DNA from: Bacteroidetes bacterium UBA4416
GTDB lineage: Bacteria; Bacteroidota; Bacteroidia; B-17B0; Aurantibacillaceae
Assembly: GCA_002390745.1 (NCBI GenBank)
Contig: DGQK01000002.1
Coordinates: 1-50,157, forward strand
DNA length: 50,157 nt
Direction: 5' to 3'
Part shown: piece by piece, positions 1 to 8,566 of the stretch
How positions within the stretch are numbered: the first letter of the stretch is position 1
Layout: every line of letters begins with the position of its first letter
The notes under the pieces: model-generated
What the model saw: only the letters and a program-made list of their open reading frames with translations
Databases searched by the model: none
What the model was told of the DNA's origin: nothing
Program-made: the position numbers and the translations under genes

Positions 1-1
1 T

Positions 2-1255
2 GGCGGCGCAGCTTATGGCGGCGGCGGCGGCGGAAGCAGTTACGCAGCAGCTTCCGTAAGTTCGGTAGTTCACACACAAGGCTACCAAAACGGAACTGGC
101 CTTGTTATTATTTCATACGGGCCTTCTCCTGTTGCAATCAATTCAACAAGCCTCAATGTTTGCAGCGGATCGACCGCAACCTTAAGCACGGTAAGCCTGC
201 AATCCTATACCTGGAGCAATGGCGTTACAACTGCAACGACACAGGTAAGCCCTACCGCAACCACGGTCTATTCTCTACAGGGAACGAATCTCTCGGGCTG
301 CCCTGTAGCCGGAACGATCAGCATCGGCATCATTTCACAGCCCACGCTCATGATATCTCCCACATCGCCCTCGGTATGTACCGGCAATAGTACCACCTTA
401 ACGGCAAGCGGAAGCGCCGGCAGCTACTCCTGGAGCACAGGAGCTACAACAGCCAGTGTTTCCGTATCTCCAACAGTAAGCACGAATTATACCGTTACGG
501 GAGCTAATGCCTGCGGAACGGCCTCTACCGTTGCCAGCGTGTTTGTTACCGGCGCTCCGGTGCTTACCTTACCTACATCAACAACGGTGTGCGGGAGCGG
601 ATCTGTAACCCTATCTGCCGGCGGAAGCGCCAGCACTTACTCCTGGAGCACAGGAGCCACGACCGCCAGCATTTCCGTATCGCCCACAGTCACTACCAGT
701 TATACTGTCGCAGGTACAGGCTCCTGCGGAACATCCAGCGCAGTAACCACGGTTTCTCCGGGGACGGCGCCTACCGTAACCGCTGTTTCATCTGCAACAA
801 CCACTTGCAGCGGAAGCCCGGTTATACTCACTGCAAGTGGAACCGGAGGCAGCACCTATTCGTGGAGTACCGGTGCAAGCACGCCAAGCATTTCTGTGTC
901 ACCGACAGTTTCAACGGTTTATACGGTAACTGCAACCAACAGCTGCGGCACAGCAACAGCAAGCATCTCGCAGAATGTGGCCGTGTGCACAGGGCTCAAC
1001 GCATCTTTAAGCCCGGAAATGCGCCTTTATCCCAATCCCGCCACCGACCTGCTCTATGTTTCTTTGCCTCTTTACCTGCTATCCGGAAACACAAGCGTTG
1101 AGATCACCGATGCTGTAGGAAAGCTGGTGCTGAAAGAGTCCCTGAACAAGGATGTTTCTACCCTGAAACTCGATAGCCTCGATCACGGAATTTACTTCGT
1201 TAAAATCCTGTACAACCATGAACTGATTAAAACAGAGAAAGTTGTAAAACAATAA
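2..1255 (+). CDS. T9SS-sorted surface protein with Ig-like repeats (5' truncated)
   Basis: The reading frame is open from base 2, so the gene begins before the window. The visible 417 residues start with a glycine-rich stretch (YGGGGGSSYAA, then NGTGLVIISY) of the kind found in glycine-rich adhesin-like proteins. Four tandem Ig-like repeats of about 72 residues follow, each with a Cys near the start, a YSWSTGATT-type core, a VSPTVSTxYTV strand and a second Cys in an xACGTA motif. The C-terminal 80 residues are a T9SS type A sorting domain (RLYPNPATD at the start, then GIYFVKI and the basic end TEKVVKQ). The family is exported by the Sec system, crosses the outer membrane through T9SS, and has the tail removed or used for anchoring. 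Role inferred as cell-surface adhesion or substrate binding; the actual ligand is unknown. Confidence 0.85.
   Translation, partial: GGAAYGGGGGGSSYAAASVSSVVHTQGYQNGTGLVIISYGPSPVAINSTSLNVCSGSTATLSTVSLQSYTWSNGVTTATTQVSPTATTVYSLQGTNLSGCPVAGTISIGIISQPTLMISPTSPSVCTGNSTTLTASGSAGSYSWSTGATTASVSVSPTVSTNYTVTGANACGTASTVASVFVTGAPVLTLPTSTTVCGSGSVTLSAGGSASTYSWSTGATTASISVSPTVTTSYTVAGTGSCGTSSAVTTVSPGTAPTVTAVSSATTTCSGSPVILTASGTGGSTYSWSTGASTPSISVSPTVSTVYTVTATNSCGTATASISQNVAVCTGLNASLSPEMRLYPNPATDLLYVSLPLYLLSGNTSVEITDAVGKLVLKESLNKDVSTLKLDSLDHGIYFVKILYNHELIKTEKVVKQ
146..975 (+). repeat. Four tandem Ig-like coding repeats
   Basis: The codons for the conserved Trp-Ser core recur at about 212, 431, 644 and 863, a spacing of 213 to 219 bases. 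Repeats 2 and 3 are the most alike at DNA level (shared tcctggagcacaggagc). Repeat 1 is the most diverged. The pattern indicates duplication within the gene. Confidence 0.8.
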
Positions 1256-1272
1256 GAACATAAGCCAATAAA

Positions 1273-1301
1273 AAAAAGGAACTCGAGTGAGTTCCTTTTT
1301 T
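1273..1301. terminator. Bidirectional intrinsic terminator
   Basis: A 12-bp stem (aaaaaggaactc / gagttccttttt) with a 4-base loop gagt and a T run on both strands lies between two convergent genes and can serve both. Confidence 0.85.
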
Positions 1302-1317
1302 ATTGGGATCCGTTATT

Positions 1318-2625
1318 TTACCTCGGCCTTCCACCACCACCTGACCTTTGTCCGTGGCCGCCGCCACCGGGCGCATGCATCTGCTGCCTGGGCATCGACT
1401 GCTGCTGCATGTGCTGGCGGGGTTGTTGTTGCATGGGCTGTTGCTTCGGCTGCATGGGCTGTTGTTGTTGCATTTGTTGCTTCGGCATTTCCTGCTTCGG
1501 CTGTATGTTCTGGCGTGGCTGCTGTTGCATGGGTTGCTGTTTCACGGGCTGTTGTGGCTGCATCTGGCTTTTATCAGGCTTTTGCTGAACGCCATGCTGC
1601 CTCTCCGGCTGGCTCTGCATTTTCCCCGGATTCTGGTTCTGGTTCCGGATACCATCGCTTTTCTGAGGCTGAAGATTTTGTTTCTGGAAATTCTGCTTAT
1701 CGCGTGCAGGCCGGTTGTTATACCTCTGTCCTCTCGGCGTATTATCTTTATAGGTCATTTGCTTTTGACCGTAAAAACCGGATTCGCGGTGATTGCGCAC
1801 CATCTGCGAGCTGGTTCTGCGGCCATAATACCAGTTATGAACACGGGGCGAGCGGTAATAGCTTACCCTGTGATAGTAGGGGTAATGGTAGTGCCATGCT
1901 CTGCGGTAGTGGTACCTCCAGTAAACAGGTGCCCAGGGATCCCACCACACCGGATAGGTGCGCCAATACCAGGGCGATACCCAGACCGCGTAGCTCGGCC
2001 CGTAGATATACTGCACGGAAGGCCAGCCCCATACATTGACCACTACCGGCGGATTTGGATTGCTGTTGTAATAGTTGTTGGTTGTACTATTATTATTGAC
2101 AGTGGCAGGTTGCCTGTTGCTGTCATCGCTGGTAGAGTACACATCGTCGTTGCTGCCGGTGTTGCCGCTGCCGGTGGTTCTGGCATTAGTGTTTTTATCA
2201 GCGTTTTCGTCTTTCGGCTCTATGATGTAATCTTTACCGTAGAGCTCTTCGTCGCCCACGATCTGCACATGCGCTTTATCAGTTCCTGTTTTTTCAACCT
2301 CTATCACCGCTACATCCTGTTTCTCGGTTTCGGAAACATCCACCTGGAGCACCAGCGTATGGGCATCCCCGTCTTTTTTATCGATCACTTTCACGTAATC
2401 TACTTTTCCATCGCCGTCGAGGTCGAGGTTATTCACACTGTTATCGTTACTGTTAATGGCTTTTTCAAAAGCTTCGGGGGTATCGGCTTTCTTAAACAAT
2501 TCGAGGGCGCCATAAAGGTCAAAGTTGTCTCCCGGGAGGCCGAGGGAGTCGGGTTTTGTTTGCGAGAAGGCATTAGAGCCTAACATCAGACAAACGAGGG
2601 CGGAGGTTAATCTTAAAGCTTTCAT
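1318..2625 (-). CDS. Secreted protein with EF-hand-like motif, aromatic middle and Gln/Met/Pro-rich tail
   Basis: Not a family I can name. The start at 2625 gives MKALRLTSALVC, a clear signal peptide ending near NAFSQ; an in-frame ATG three codons upstream (2634) is also possible. After the signal comes a conserved block with LPGDNFDLYGALELFKK, then DLDGDGKVDYVKV, which resembles a calcium-binding or dockerin-like loop, and a DEELYGKDYIIEPKDE segment. Residues about 190 to 290 are extremely rich in Trp, Tyr, His and Arg. The last 120 residues are low complexity, dominated by Gln, Met and Pro with a GGGGHGQRSGGGG end. A second copy of the N-terminal half lies just upstream at 2724-3401. Predicted periplasmic or surface exposed; function unknown. 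Confidence 0.75.
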   Translation of the reverse strand: MKALRLTSALVCLMLGSNAFSQTKPDSLGLPGDNFDLYGALELFKKADTPEAFEKAINSNDNSVNNLDLDGDGKVDYVKVIDKKDGDAHTLVLQVDVSETEKQDVAVIEVEKTGTDKAHVQIVGDEELYGKDYIIEPKDENADKNTNARTTGSGNTGSNDDVYSTSDDSNRQPATVNNNSTTNNYYNSNPNPPVVVNVWGWPSVQYIYGPSYAVWVSPWYWRTYPVWWDPWAPVYWRYHYRRAWHYHYPYYHRVSYYRSPRVHNWYYGRRTSSQMVRNHRESGFYGQKQMTYKDNTPRGQRYNNRPARDKQNFQKQNLQPQKSDGIRNQNQNPGKMQSQPERQHGVQQKPDKSQMQPQQPVKQQPMQQQPRQNIQPKQEMPKQQMQQQQPMQPKQQPMQQQPRQHMQQQSMPRQQMHAPGGGGHGQRSGGGGRPR

Positions 2626-2723
2626 GATGTGCATTTGACTTAAACAGATATGAGCAAGTTTAATACCATGAAAACCGATATGTCCCGAAATGGTGCTAAG
2701 ATATGTTAAAGCAGAATCTCGCT

Positions 2724-3401
2724 CTAGTTTGTTTTAAGAATAGGAATTGCTTCCTCTATGATGCTCTTGAACATAGTATGCAAAGCATCTTTCAAGATAG
2801 GTCCCATAATGTCTACCATAAAATATCCAACACCATATCCAATCTTTGTGAGTACCGGCTCAATGACCTGGAAGTCTACTGATGTATAACCGCTCTTATC
2901 ACTGGTGGCATACACATCGTCATCACTTTCGTCGCTCCAGGTATCAGCTATTATTGTTTCAGCAGTTGCTATGGCCGGTTCATCTTCCGACTCTATGATA
3001 TGGTTTTTTCCGTAAAGTTCTTCATCACCAATTATCTTCATATTCGTTTTATTATTGCCGGCTTTTTCCATCTCTATTACCGCTACGTTTTGTATTTCGG
3101 AGACTGATACGGCTACCTGCAATATAAGCGTATAAACGTCACTGTCTTTTTTATCTACGACTCTTACATAGTCTGCTTTGCCGTCGCCGTCAAGGTCGAG
3201 CTTATTCACTTCGTTACCGTCGGAGTTAATGGCCTTTTCAAAATTTTCAGGAGTATCGGTCTTCTTAAACAACTCAAGGGCGCCATACAAGTCAAAATTG
3301 TCTCCGGGAAGACCGAGGGATTTGATGTTTGTTTGTGCAAAGGTATTGGAACCTAACTAAAAACAAACGATGGCTGAAGTTAATTTCAGATCTTTAATCA
3401 T
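2724..3401 (-). pseudogene. Paralogue of the upstream-region secreted protein, interrupted by a stop in the signal peptide
   Basis: Reading from the ATG at 3399-3401 gives MIKDLKLTSAIVCF, then TAG (3357-3359), then LGSNTFAQTNIKSLGLPG and on without interruption to the stop at 2724. The intact neighbour (1318-2625) reads MKALRLTSALVCLMLGSNAFSQ at the same place, so the stop falls inside the hydrophobic core of the signal peptide. The longest uninterrupted ORF starts at the internal Met at 3290 (MYGALELFKK, 188 residues) and would be cytoplasmic. Homology to the neighbour runs through the DLDGDGKADYV loop to DDVYATSD; after that this copy has its own short tail (about 50 residues) instead of the aromatic and Gln-rich parts. 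Probably not exported, so likely a pseudogene unless the stop is read through or is a sequencing error. Confidence 0.7.
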
Positions 3402-3485
3402 CGAGGTGAGTTAACTAAGGCTACTATAACAAGGATTATACCACGATAGTGAAAAAAATCATAAGTTAAAAAAGTCTTTTATACC

Positions 3486-4385
3486 TTATTTCCAAAAGTC
3501 GTAGTAGTTGAACCACTGGTGTGGATACAGACGCACCATCCGCTCCAGCTCGGCCACGTATTGCTGCAAAAGCTCCTTGCACACCGCTTCTACGTCTTTC
3601 TCGTTTCTCACGCGCTTTACGTCAATGGGTTTGAGGGTGGAGAACTCATAGGTAAACTTCCCGTCTTTTACTGCAAATACAATACACAGAGGTACGCCAA
3701 ATTTTGCCGCCAGGATAAAAGGGCCCGCCGGGAACTTTGCCGGGCTGCCGAAGAAATCCGCCGTCAGCGTTTTGGCGCCTTCGCGGTAACGGTCGCCGTG
3801 CATCACAACCAGCTCGTTATTGCTGAAGGCCTTATGCAATTCGATGATGTGGCTTTTGCTTTCCTCGTCGATGGAGATGACATTGATCTTTTTTTTGGTC
3901 ATGACACCGTCCATATATTGCTTCACCTCTTCCTTCTCGTTGGTGTACATCAATATGTTGAAGGCTGTGCCAAGGCGGTTGAGGCCCTGGCCTGCCACTT
4001 CCCAGTTTCCGATATGCGCACTTACCAAGATGCCTCCTTTGCCCATAGCCGCAAGCTCATCGAGGTAATGGCCCTGCACACTCCTGGTTTTAATGATATT
4101 TTTGATCCCGGCCATTACGGTAACTTTATCGATGATGGTCTGGCCCAGCAGGAAATTGTTTTTGTAAACCGCCAGGCGGGCCTTCAGGGGCGAATAGTGA
4201 TGTGCTTTAATAAAGTAGTCGCGGATGTACTTGTTGGGTTTCGAAAACAGGAAGTAATAGAACGCCACAAAACGAAGGATAAAGTAAGCGGGACGTAAGC
4301 CAAAGGTATTGAGGATAAAGCCAAAGATCTTAAAGCCGAGCACTTTTCCCTTCGATTGTCCGTCCCAAGTTTGTGTATCTGCCAT
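3486..4385 (-). CDS. LpxL/HtrB-type acyltransferase of a pigment locus
   Basis: A 299-residue protein of the lysophospholipid/lipid A acyltransferase superfamily. The catalytic HxxxxE motif is present as H124-IGNW-E129 in SAHIGNWEVAG, and a later HGDRYREGAK block matches the second conserved region. The N-terminal half has a hydrophobic segment (FVAFYYFLF, residues 39 to 47) that would hold it at the inner membrane. Enzymes of this group move an acyl chain from acyl-ACP to a hydroxyl of a lipid. It is the last gene of a minus-strand run of ACP, ketoacyl synthase, ketoreductase and ammonia-lyase, an arrangement known from flexirubin and aryl-polyene loci, where this acyltransferase is thought to attach the finished aryl-polyene to a lipid. 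That role is inferred from context; ordinary lipid A acylation is the alternative. Confidence 0.8.
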   Translation of the reverse strand: MADTQTWDGQSKGKVLGFKIFGFILNTFGLRPAYFILRFVAFYYFLFSKPNKYIRDYFIKAHHYSPLKARLAVYKNNFLLGQTIIDKVTVMAGIKNIIKTRSVQGHYLDELAAMGKGGILVSAHIGNWEVAGQGLNRLGTAFNILMYTNEKEEVKQYMDGVMTKKKINVISIDEESKSHIIELHKAFSNNELVVMHGDRYREGAKTLTADFFGSPAKFPAGPFILAAKFGVPLCIVFAVKDGKFTYEFSTLKPIDVKRVRNEKDVEAVCKELLQQYVAELERMVRLYPHQWFNYYDFWK

Positions 4386-4456
4386 ACTCTATAACAAAAA
4401 AACAAAACACGGCCGGTGTTTTGTTTTTAAATGAAATCGCTGTTTTGCAATGTGTT

Positions 4457-4714
4457 TTAGGCTACTTCTTTTTCCTGTACTTTTTTGTAGCAATAGTTAT
4501 AAAAATCCTGGAAGGTATGAATGGTTGTAAAATCTTCACCTTTCACTTTAAATCCGAAATTACTTTCAATGACAACTACTAAATCAACGTAGTCGAGGCT
4601 GTCAAGCTCTAATGTTTCTCTTAAATTGGCATCGGGGGTAATCTTACTCTCATCCACCTCAAACTCTTCTACTAAAAAGTTATTCACCGTTTTGATAATC
4701 TCTGCTTCTGTCAT
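4457..4714 (-). CDS. Acyl carrier protein (pigment locus)
   Basis: An 85-residue acidic protein with the phosphopantetheine attachment motif DSLDYVD, Ser39. Length and helix pattern are those of a stand-alone ACP. It lies between the acyltransferase and the ketoacyl synthase genes, separated from the synthase by 41 bases. Its sequence and neighbours suggest a dedicated carrier for aryl-polyene elongation rather than the housekeeping AcpP, which is usually next to fabF and fabD. Confidence 0.88.
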   Translation of the reverse strand: MTEAEIIKTVNNFLVEEFEVDESKITPDANLRETLELDSLDYVDLVVVIESNFGFKVKGEDFTTIHTFQDFYNYCYKKVQEKEVA

Positions 4715-4755
4715 AATAATTTTGTAAAACGCGTCCTAAATTTACTTATACAAAA

Positions 4756-5976
4756 TTAGCTAAATTTTTTGATAATCAAAGTAGAATTTGTGCCGCCAAA
4801 GCCGAAAGAATTAGACAGAATGGTCCCCAGAGAGGCTTCGCGGGTTTGTGCGATGATATTCAATTTTGCGGAGTCCTCGTCCGGATTTTCGAAATTGATA
4901 TTCGGTGCAATAAAGTCGTTCTGCATCATGAGCGTAGAGTATACAATTTCGCTGGCGCCTGCCATCCAGCACTCATGGCCTGTCATTGACTTGGTAGAGC
5001 TCACGGGCGTTTTGTGTTCGCCAAACAGGTTGTAAATTGCCTGCGCTTCTACCTTATCGCCGCCGGGTGTAGAGGTTGCATGTGCATTGATATAATCCAC
5101 GTCTTTGGCCTGTATGCCCGATTCGCGTAGTGCCATGGCCAGTGAGCGTGTTTGCCCATCGACGCTGGAATTGCTAATGTGCTCGCCGTTGCTAGAAAAA
5201 CCGTAGCCAATCACTTCCGCCAGGATCTTTGCACCTCGCTTTTGTGCCGACTCGAGGCTTTCCAGGATAACCGTAGCCGCTCCGCCACTTGGGATGAGGC
5301 CGTCGCGGTCCCTGTCGAAGGGGCGGGAAGCTTTCGCCGGCTCGTTCTCGCGGATGGAAAAGGCACTGAGGCCATCAAAGGCTCCAAAGGTATAATTATT
5401 GGTTTCCTGGGTGCCACCGCAGATGACCTGCTGCTGCAATCCCCACTTGATCATGAGGTAACCCATGCCAATGGAGTGTGAACCACTGGCACAAGCTGCA
5501 CCAAGCGTATAGTTAATTCCTTTCAATTTGAAGATGGTGCTCAGGTTCATGGTTGCCGTGCAGTTCATCGTCTGAAAAATAGCGCCGGAACCCAGCAGGG
5601 TCGTATCTTTTTTTGCCCGTACAATGTCGTTGGCTTCGATGGTAGCACCGGCCACGCTGTCGTTCCCGTAGATGATCCCTACTTCATTGGCATCGATGAA
5701 ATCCTGCTCCATGCCGGCTACTTTCAGGGCTTCGATGGTTGCCATGTAAGCATACTCGGCAGGTTCTGCCATGCCCACCCGCTGTCTTCTGTCGAGCAGG
5801 CCTTTGAGCTGCGGCCTTTCCACAAAGCCTGTCAGCCCGCTCCGGTAACCCATTTCTTTACGTGCCGGATCAAGTACAATTCCTGATTTTCCTTCCATCA
5901 AAGAGTTTTTCACTTCATCCAGGTTTTTTCCGAGGCAGCTCCAGGCTCCTATTCCTGTTATAACGACTCTGTTCAT
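4756..5976 (-). CDS. Beta-ketoacyl-ACP synthase, FabF-like (pigment locus)
   Basis: A 406-residue KAS I/II family condensing enzyme. The Cys-His-His active site is visible: C162 in GAACASGSHS, H299 in NAHATSTPGGD and H334 in TKSMTGHEC. The glycine-rich C-terminal GFGGTNSTLI is also intact, so it should be catalytically active rather than a chain-length factor. It would extend an ACP-bound chain with malonyl-ACP. Position between ACP and ketoreductase genes in a tyrosine-ammonia-lyase operon supports a role in flexirubin-type aryl-polyene synthesis. A partner chain-length factor is not seen in the window. Confidence 0.85.
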   Translation of the reverse strand: MNRVVITGIGAWSCLGKNLDEVKNSLMEGKSGIVLDPARKEMGYRSGLTGFVERPQLKGLLDRRQRVGMAEPAEYAYMATIEALKVAGMEQDFIDANEVGIIYGNDSVAGATIEANDIVRAKKDTTLLGSGAIFQTMNCTATMNLSTIFKLKGINYTLGAACASGSHSIGMGYLMIKWGLQQQVICGGTQETNNYTFGAFDGLSAFSIRENEPAKASRPFDRDRDGLIPSGGAATVILESLESAQKRGAKILAEVIGYGFSSNGEHISNSSVDGQTRSLAMALRESGIQAKDVDYINAHATSTPGGDKVEAQAIYNLFGEHKTPVSSTKSMTGHECWMAGASEIVYSTLMMQNDFIAPNINFENPDEDSAKLNIIAQTREASLGTILSNSFGFGGTNSTLIIKKFS

Positions 5977-6003
5977 GTTAATTAATTTTTGAATTGCTGA
6001 ATT

Positions 6004-6041
6004 AATGAGTTGGCGAATTTACTTTAACTATCCAACTCATT
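6004..6041. other. Intergenic hairpin between ketoreductase and ketoacyl synthase genes
   Basis: A 10-bp perfect stem (aatgagttgg 6004-6013 / ccaactcatt 6032-6041) with an 18-base loop occupies the 79-base gap between the two genes. No T run follows, so it is more likely an mRNA processing or stability element than a terminator. Confidence 0.45.
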
Positions 6042-6055
6042 CATTCTCTATCTCC

Positions 6056-6784
6056 CTAACTGTATAGCCCTCCGTTCACTGAAATGACCTGCCCTGTAAC
6101 ATAGGACGAATCTTTACCGGCAAGAAAGGCTACTACTCCGGCTACTTCCTCAGGCTCGCCGAAACGCTGCATCGGCACCATGGCTTTGTAGTCCGCTTCG
6201 TTGATTTCCTGCGTCATATCGGTTTTGATAAAACCAGGCGCTACGGCATTTACTGTAATGCCACGCTTACCAACTTCCTGCGCTAATGCTTTGGTGGCAG
6301 CAATCACAGCACCTTTGGATGCCGAGTAATTGGTTTGCCCCGGCATGCCTTTTAATCCCGATAAGGAAACGATATTGATGATCCTTCCCTTACGCTTGCC
6401 GAGCATGTGCTTCACCACATGGCGGGTCACATTGTAGAAGCCATCAACCGTAATGTCCATCACCCTGTGCCAGTCGTCGGGATTGATAAATACCATCAGG
6501 TTATCGCGGCGGATGCCGGCATTGTTCACCAGCACCGCAATGCTTTTATCCTTGTTGTTATCGATCCATTTCTCCACATGCGCGTCCACGTCGGCCATCA
6601 CGCTTACATCGAATTTCATCAGCACGGCGTCTACACCTTTCGCTTTCACAAGCTCCTGTGTTTTTAAAGCTTCTTCATCATTGGAGGTGTAATTGATGAT
6701 GATGTTGTAGCCCATGTCTGCCAGTCGCAAACAGATGGCTTTTCCTATACCGCGGCTGGCGCCGGTTACCAATGCGTATTCCAT
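6056..6784 (-). CDS. 3-ketoacyl-ACP reductase, FabG-like SDR (pigment locus)
   Basis: A short-chain dehydrogenase of 242 residues from the ATG at 6784 (MEYALVTGASRGIGK); a longer frame exists upstream but the family begins here. Motifs: TGASRGIG for NADP(H) binding, NNAG, a catalytic Ser in IVSLSGLKG, and YSASK with the catalytic Tyr and Lys. The C-terminal GQVISVNGGLYS is typical of FabG. It would reduce the beta-keto group after each condensation. It shares the operon with the condensing enzyme and ACP, which points to polyene chain processing. A dehydratase to complete the cycle is not visible here. Confidence 0.87.
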   Translation of the reverse strand: MEYALVTGASRGIGKAICLRLADMGYNIIINYTSNDEEALKTQELVKAKGVDAVLMKFDVSVMADVDAHVEKWIDNNKDKSIAVLVNNAGIRRDNLMVFINPDDWHRVMDITVDGFYNVTRHVVKHMLGKRKGRIINIVSLSGLKGMPGQTNYSASKGAVIAATKALAQEVGKRGITVNAVAPGFIKTDMTQEINEADYKAMVPMQRFGEPEEVAGVVAFLAGKDSSYVTGQVISVNGGLYS

Positions 6785-6826
6785 GATTAAACTTGTGTTT
6801 TTGCGGAGCCGAAACATTAGCTGTCG

Positions 6827-6859
6827 CTGTCTACCCTTCGACTCCGCTCAGGGTGACAG
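6827..6859. repeat. Small palindromic intergenic repeat
   Basis: Arms ctgtctaccct (6827-6837) and agggtgacag (6850-6859) form an imperfect hairpin around ttcgactccgct. The core cttcgactccgctcaggg is a type often scattered between genes in bacterial genomes. A degenerate relative (gagcggagttga) is at 15149-15160. Lies in the gap between ketoreductase start and ammonia-lyase stop. Confidence 0.45.
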
Positions 6860-6867
6860 AAAACGTT

Positions 6868-8406
6868 CTAAAGTATTTCGATATGGTTATAAAAAATAAA
6901 ATCCCTGACTGCTTTTACTTCCTTGTAGCGGATATTGTCTTCCACAAAACAAGGGAACACTTTGCGGAGTTTATCGTAAGCATCTTTGGCCCTGGAAGAT
7001 AATTTATCATTCATCTTCAGGTAATCAATGGCCTGCAAAATAGTCATCCACTCAATAGCAAGCACTTCGTAGCTGTTGAGGATCACTTTGCGGCAAATCA
7101 AAGCAGCATTGCTGCCCATACTCACCACATCCTGGTTATCGTTATTACTCGGGATGCTGTGCACATACATCGGGTTGGAAAGCATCTGGTTTTCGGCGGT
7201 GGTAGAAGTTGCCGTAAACTGAACGCCCTGCATGCCGAGGTTAAGGCCCAGTGTTCCATGGTTAACAAAAGGAGGCAGGATATTGTTGAGTTTGTTATTC
7301 AGCAGGAAATTGAGCTGCCTTTCGGCAAGCATGGATAATTTCGTCACCGAAATTTTTAATTTGTCCATTTCCAGGGCGACATAGTCGCCGTGGAAGTTAC
7401 CACCATGGTATACATTTTTGCGTTCCCAATCTACGATCGGGTTATCGTTGGCGGAGTTGATCTCGTTGATGAGGACCTCTCTCGCATAGTTGACTGTGTC
7501 TACAATCGGACCGGCGATTTGCGGCACGCAGCGGATGGAATAGTATTCCTGCATTTTTTCCACGAGTACATCCACTTCCACTTTCTGGTTGTAGTGGTGC
7601 TCTTCGCGGCTTTTCACCAGCTTACTGTCTTTGAGGGTTTCCTGTAAAGCCCTGGCTACGGCATTTTGCCCGTAGTGGTGTTTTACTTCATTCAAAGGTG
7701 TGGAGTAATGATCGTCGAAACTCTGAACGAGCTCCATGATGGTGGCCGACGCCAGGATGCTCCAGTTCATGAGGTTCTCCGCATAAATGACATTGAGCAT
7801 GCCAATGCCGCTCATGGCAGATGTTCCGTTCATGAGTGCCAGACCTTCGCGGATGTGAATCTCCATTGGCTTCACCTGTTCTTTTTCGAAAGCTTCTGCT
7901 GTACTGGTGATGACGCCGTTATAATACACTTCGCCTTCGCCGATAAGCGTGAGGGCCAGGTGTGCGAGCTGCACGAGGTCGCCGCTGGCGCCCAGGCCCC
8001 CGTGTTCGTAGATCACGGGGGAAATGTTTTTGTTGATCAGGTCCTTGATGAGGATGAGCGTATCGGGGTGAATGCCCGCATAGCCCTGCATCAAGGTATT
8101 TAAGCGCGCCAGCATCACCGCTTTACAATCTATTTCCGGAATGGGATTTCCCGCACCCGAGCAGTGGCTGCGGATGAGGTTATATTGTAACTTTACCTGA
8201 TCGTCGTGATTGATGCGGTACTGAGCCATTGGCCCAAAACCGGTGTTGATGCCGTAAATCAGCTTTTCACGTGTAAATTCTTTTAAAAAATAATGGCTGC
8301 GGTATACTTTCCGCAATGCTTCTTCATCTAATTCAAGATGCAAATTATTAATTAAAACCTTGTAGAAATCGTCCGCCGAAATTTTCTTATCTCCTATTTT
8401 TACCAT
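6868..8406 (-). CDS. Tyrosine/histidine ammonia-lyase family enzyme, probable tyrosine ammonia-lyase
   Basis: A 512-residue aromatic amino acid lyase. The Ala140-Ser141-Gly142 triad in GGLGASGDLVQLAHLAL forms the MIO prosthetic group, and Y51 in YGINTGFGPMAQYR is the catalytic Tyr. The selectivity region reads NLIRSHCSGAG (S80-H81), which I recall as characteristic of the Flavobacterium tyrosine ammonia-lyase group rather than of degradative HutH; no hut genes are nearby. Product would be 4-coumarate, the aryl starter of flexirubin. It heads the five-gene minus-strand operon (lyase, FabG, KAS, ACP, acyltransferase), and a promoter element lies just upstream (8425-8432). Histidine ammonia-lyase cannot be excluded by eye. 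Confidence 0.82.
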   Translation of the reverse strand: MVKIGDKKISADDFYKVLINNLHLELDEEALRKVYRSHYFLKEFTREKLIYGINTGFGPMAQYRINHDDQVKLQYNLIRSHCSGAGNPIPEIDCKAVMLARLNTLMQGYAGIHPDTLILIKDLINKNISPVIYEHGGLGASGDLVQLAHLALTLIGEGEVYYNGVITSTAEAFEKEQVKPMEIHIREGLALMNGTSAMSGIGMLNVIYAENLMNWSILASATIMELVQSFDDHYSTPLNEVKHHYGQNAVARALQETLKDSKLVKSREEHHYNQKVEVDVLVEKMQEYYSIRCVPQIAGPIVDTVNYAREVLINEINSANDNPIVDWERKNVYHGGNFHGDYVALEMDKLKISVTKLSMLAERQLNFLLNNKLNNILPPFVNHGTLGLNLGMQGVQFTATSTTAENQMLSNPMYVHSIPSNNDNQDVVSMGSNAALICRKVILNSYEVLAIEWMTILQAIDYLKMNDKLSSRAKDAYDKLRKVFPCFVEDNIRYKEVKAVRDFIFYNHIEIL

Positions 8407-8424
8407 AATAATTTGTGCAATTTA

Positions 8425-8432
8425 CAAAAATA
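8425..8432 (-). promoter_or_regulatory. Probable -7 element of the ammonia-lyase operon
   Basis: On the minus strand the sequence is TATTTTTG, matching the Bacteroidota TAnnTTTG consensus, 18 bases before the start codon. No clear -33 TTG is seen at the usual spacing. Confidence 0.4.
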
Positions 8433-8566
8433 CACTATTTTCCGTATCCCCACAGTTGGGTATTTTTATTTTATAAATAAACGTTAAAAAAAACGATTTT
8501 TGCCCTTTTTCCATTCAAATCTTTGCTACTTTGGGGCTTTTAAAAGTGATAGAATATAAAAAGAGG

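Noticed and set aside
1287..2583. Plus-strand ORFs opposite the Gln-rich secreted protein
   Set aside because: Repetitive Ala/Leu/His-rich translations caused by the low-complexity coding sequence on the other strand.
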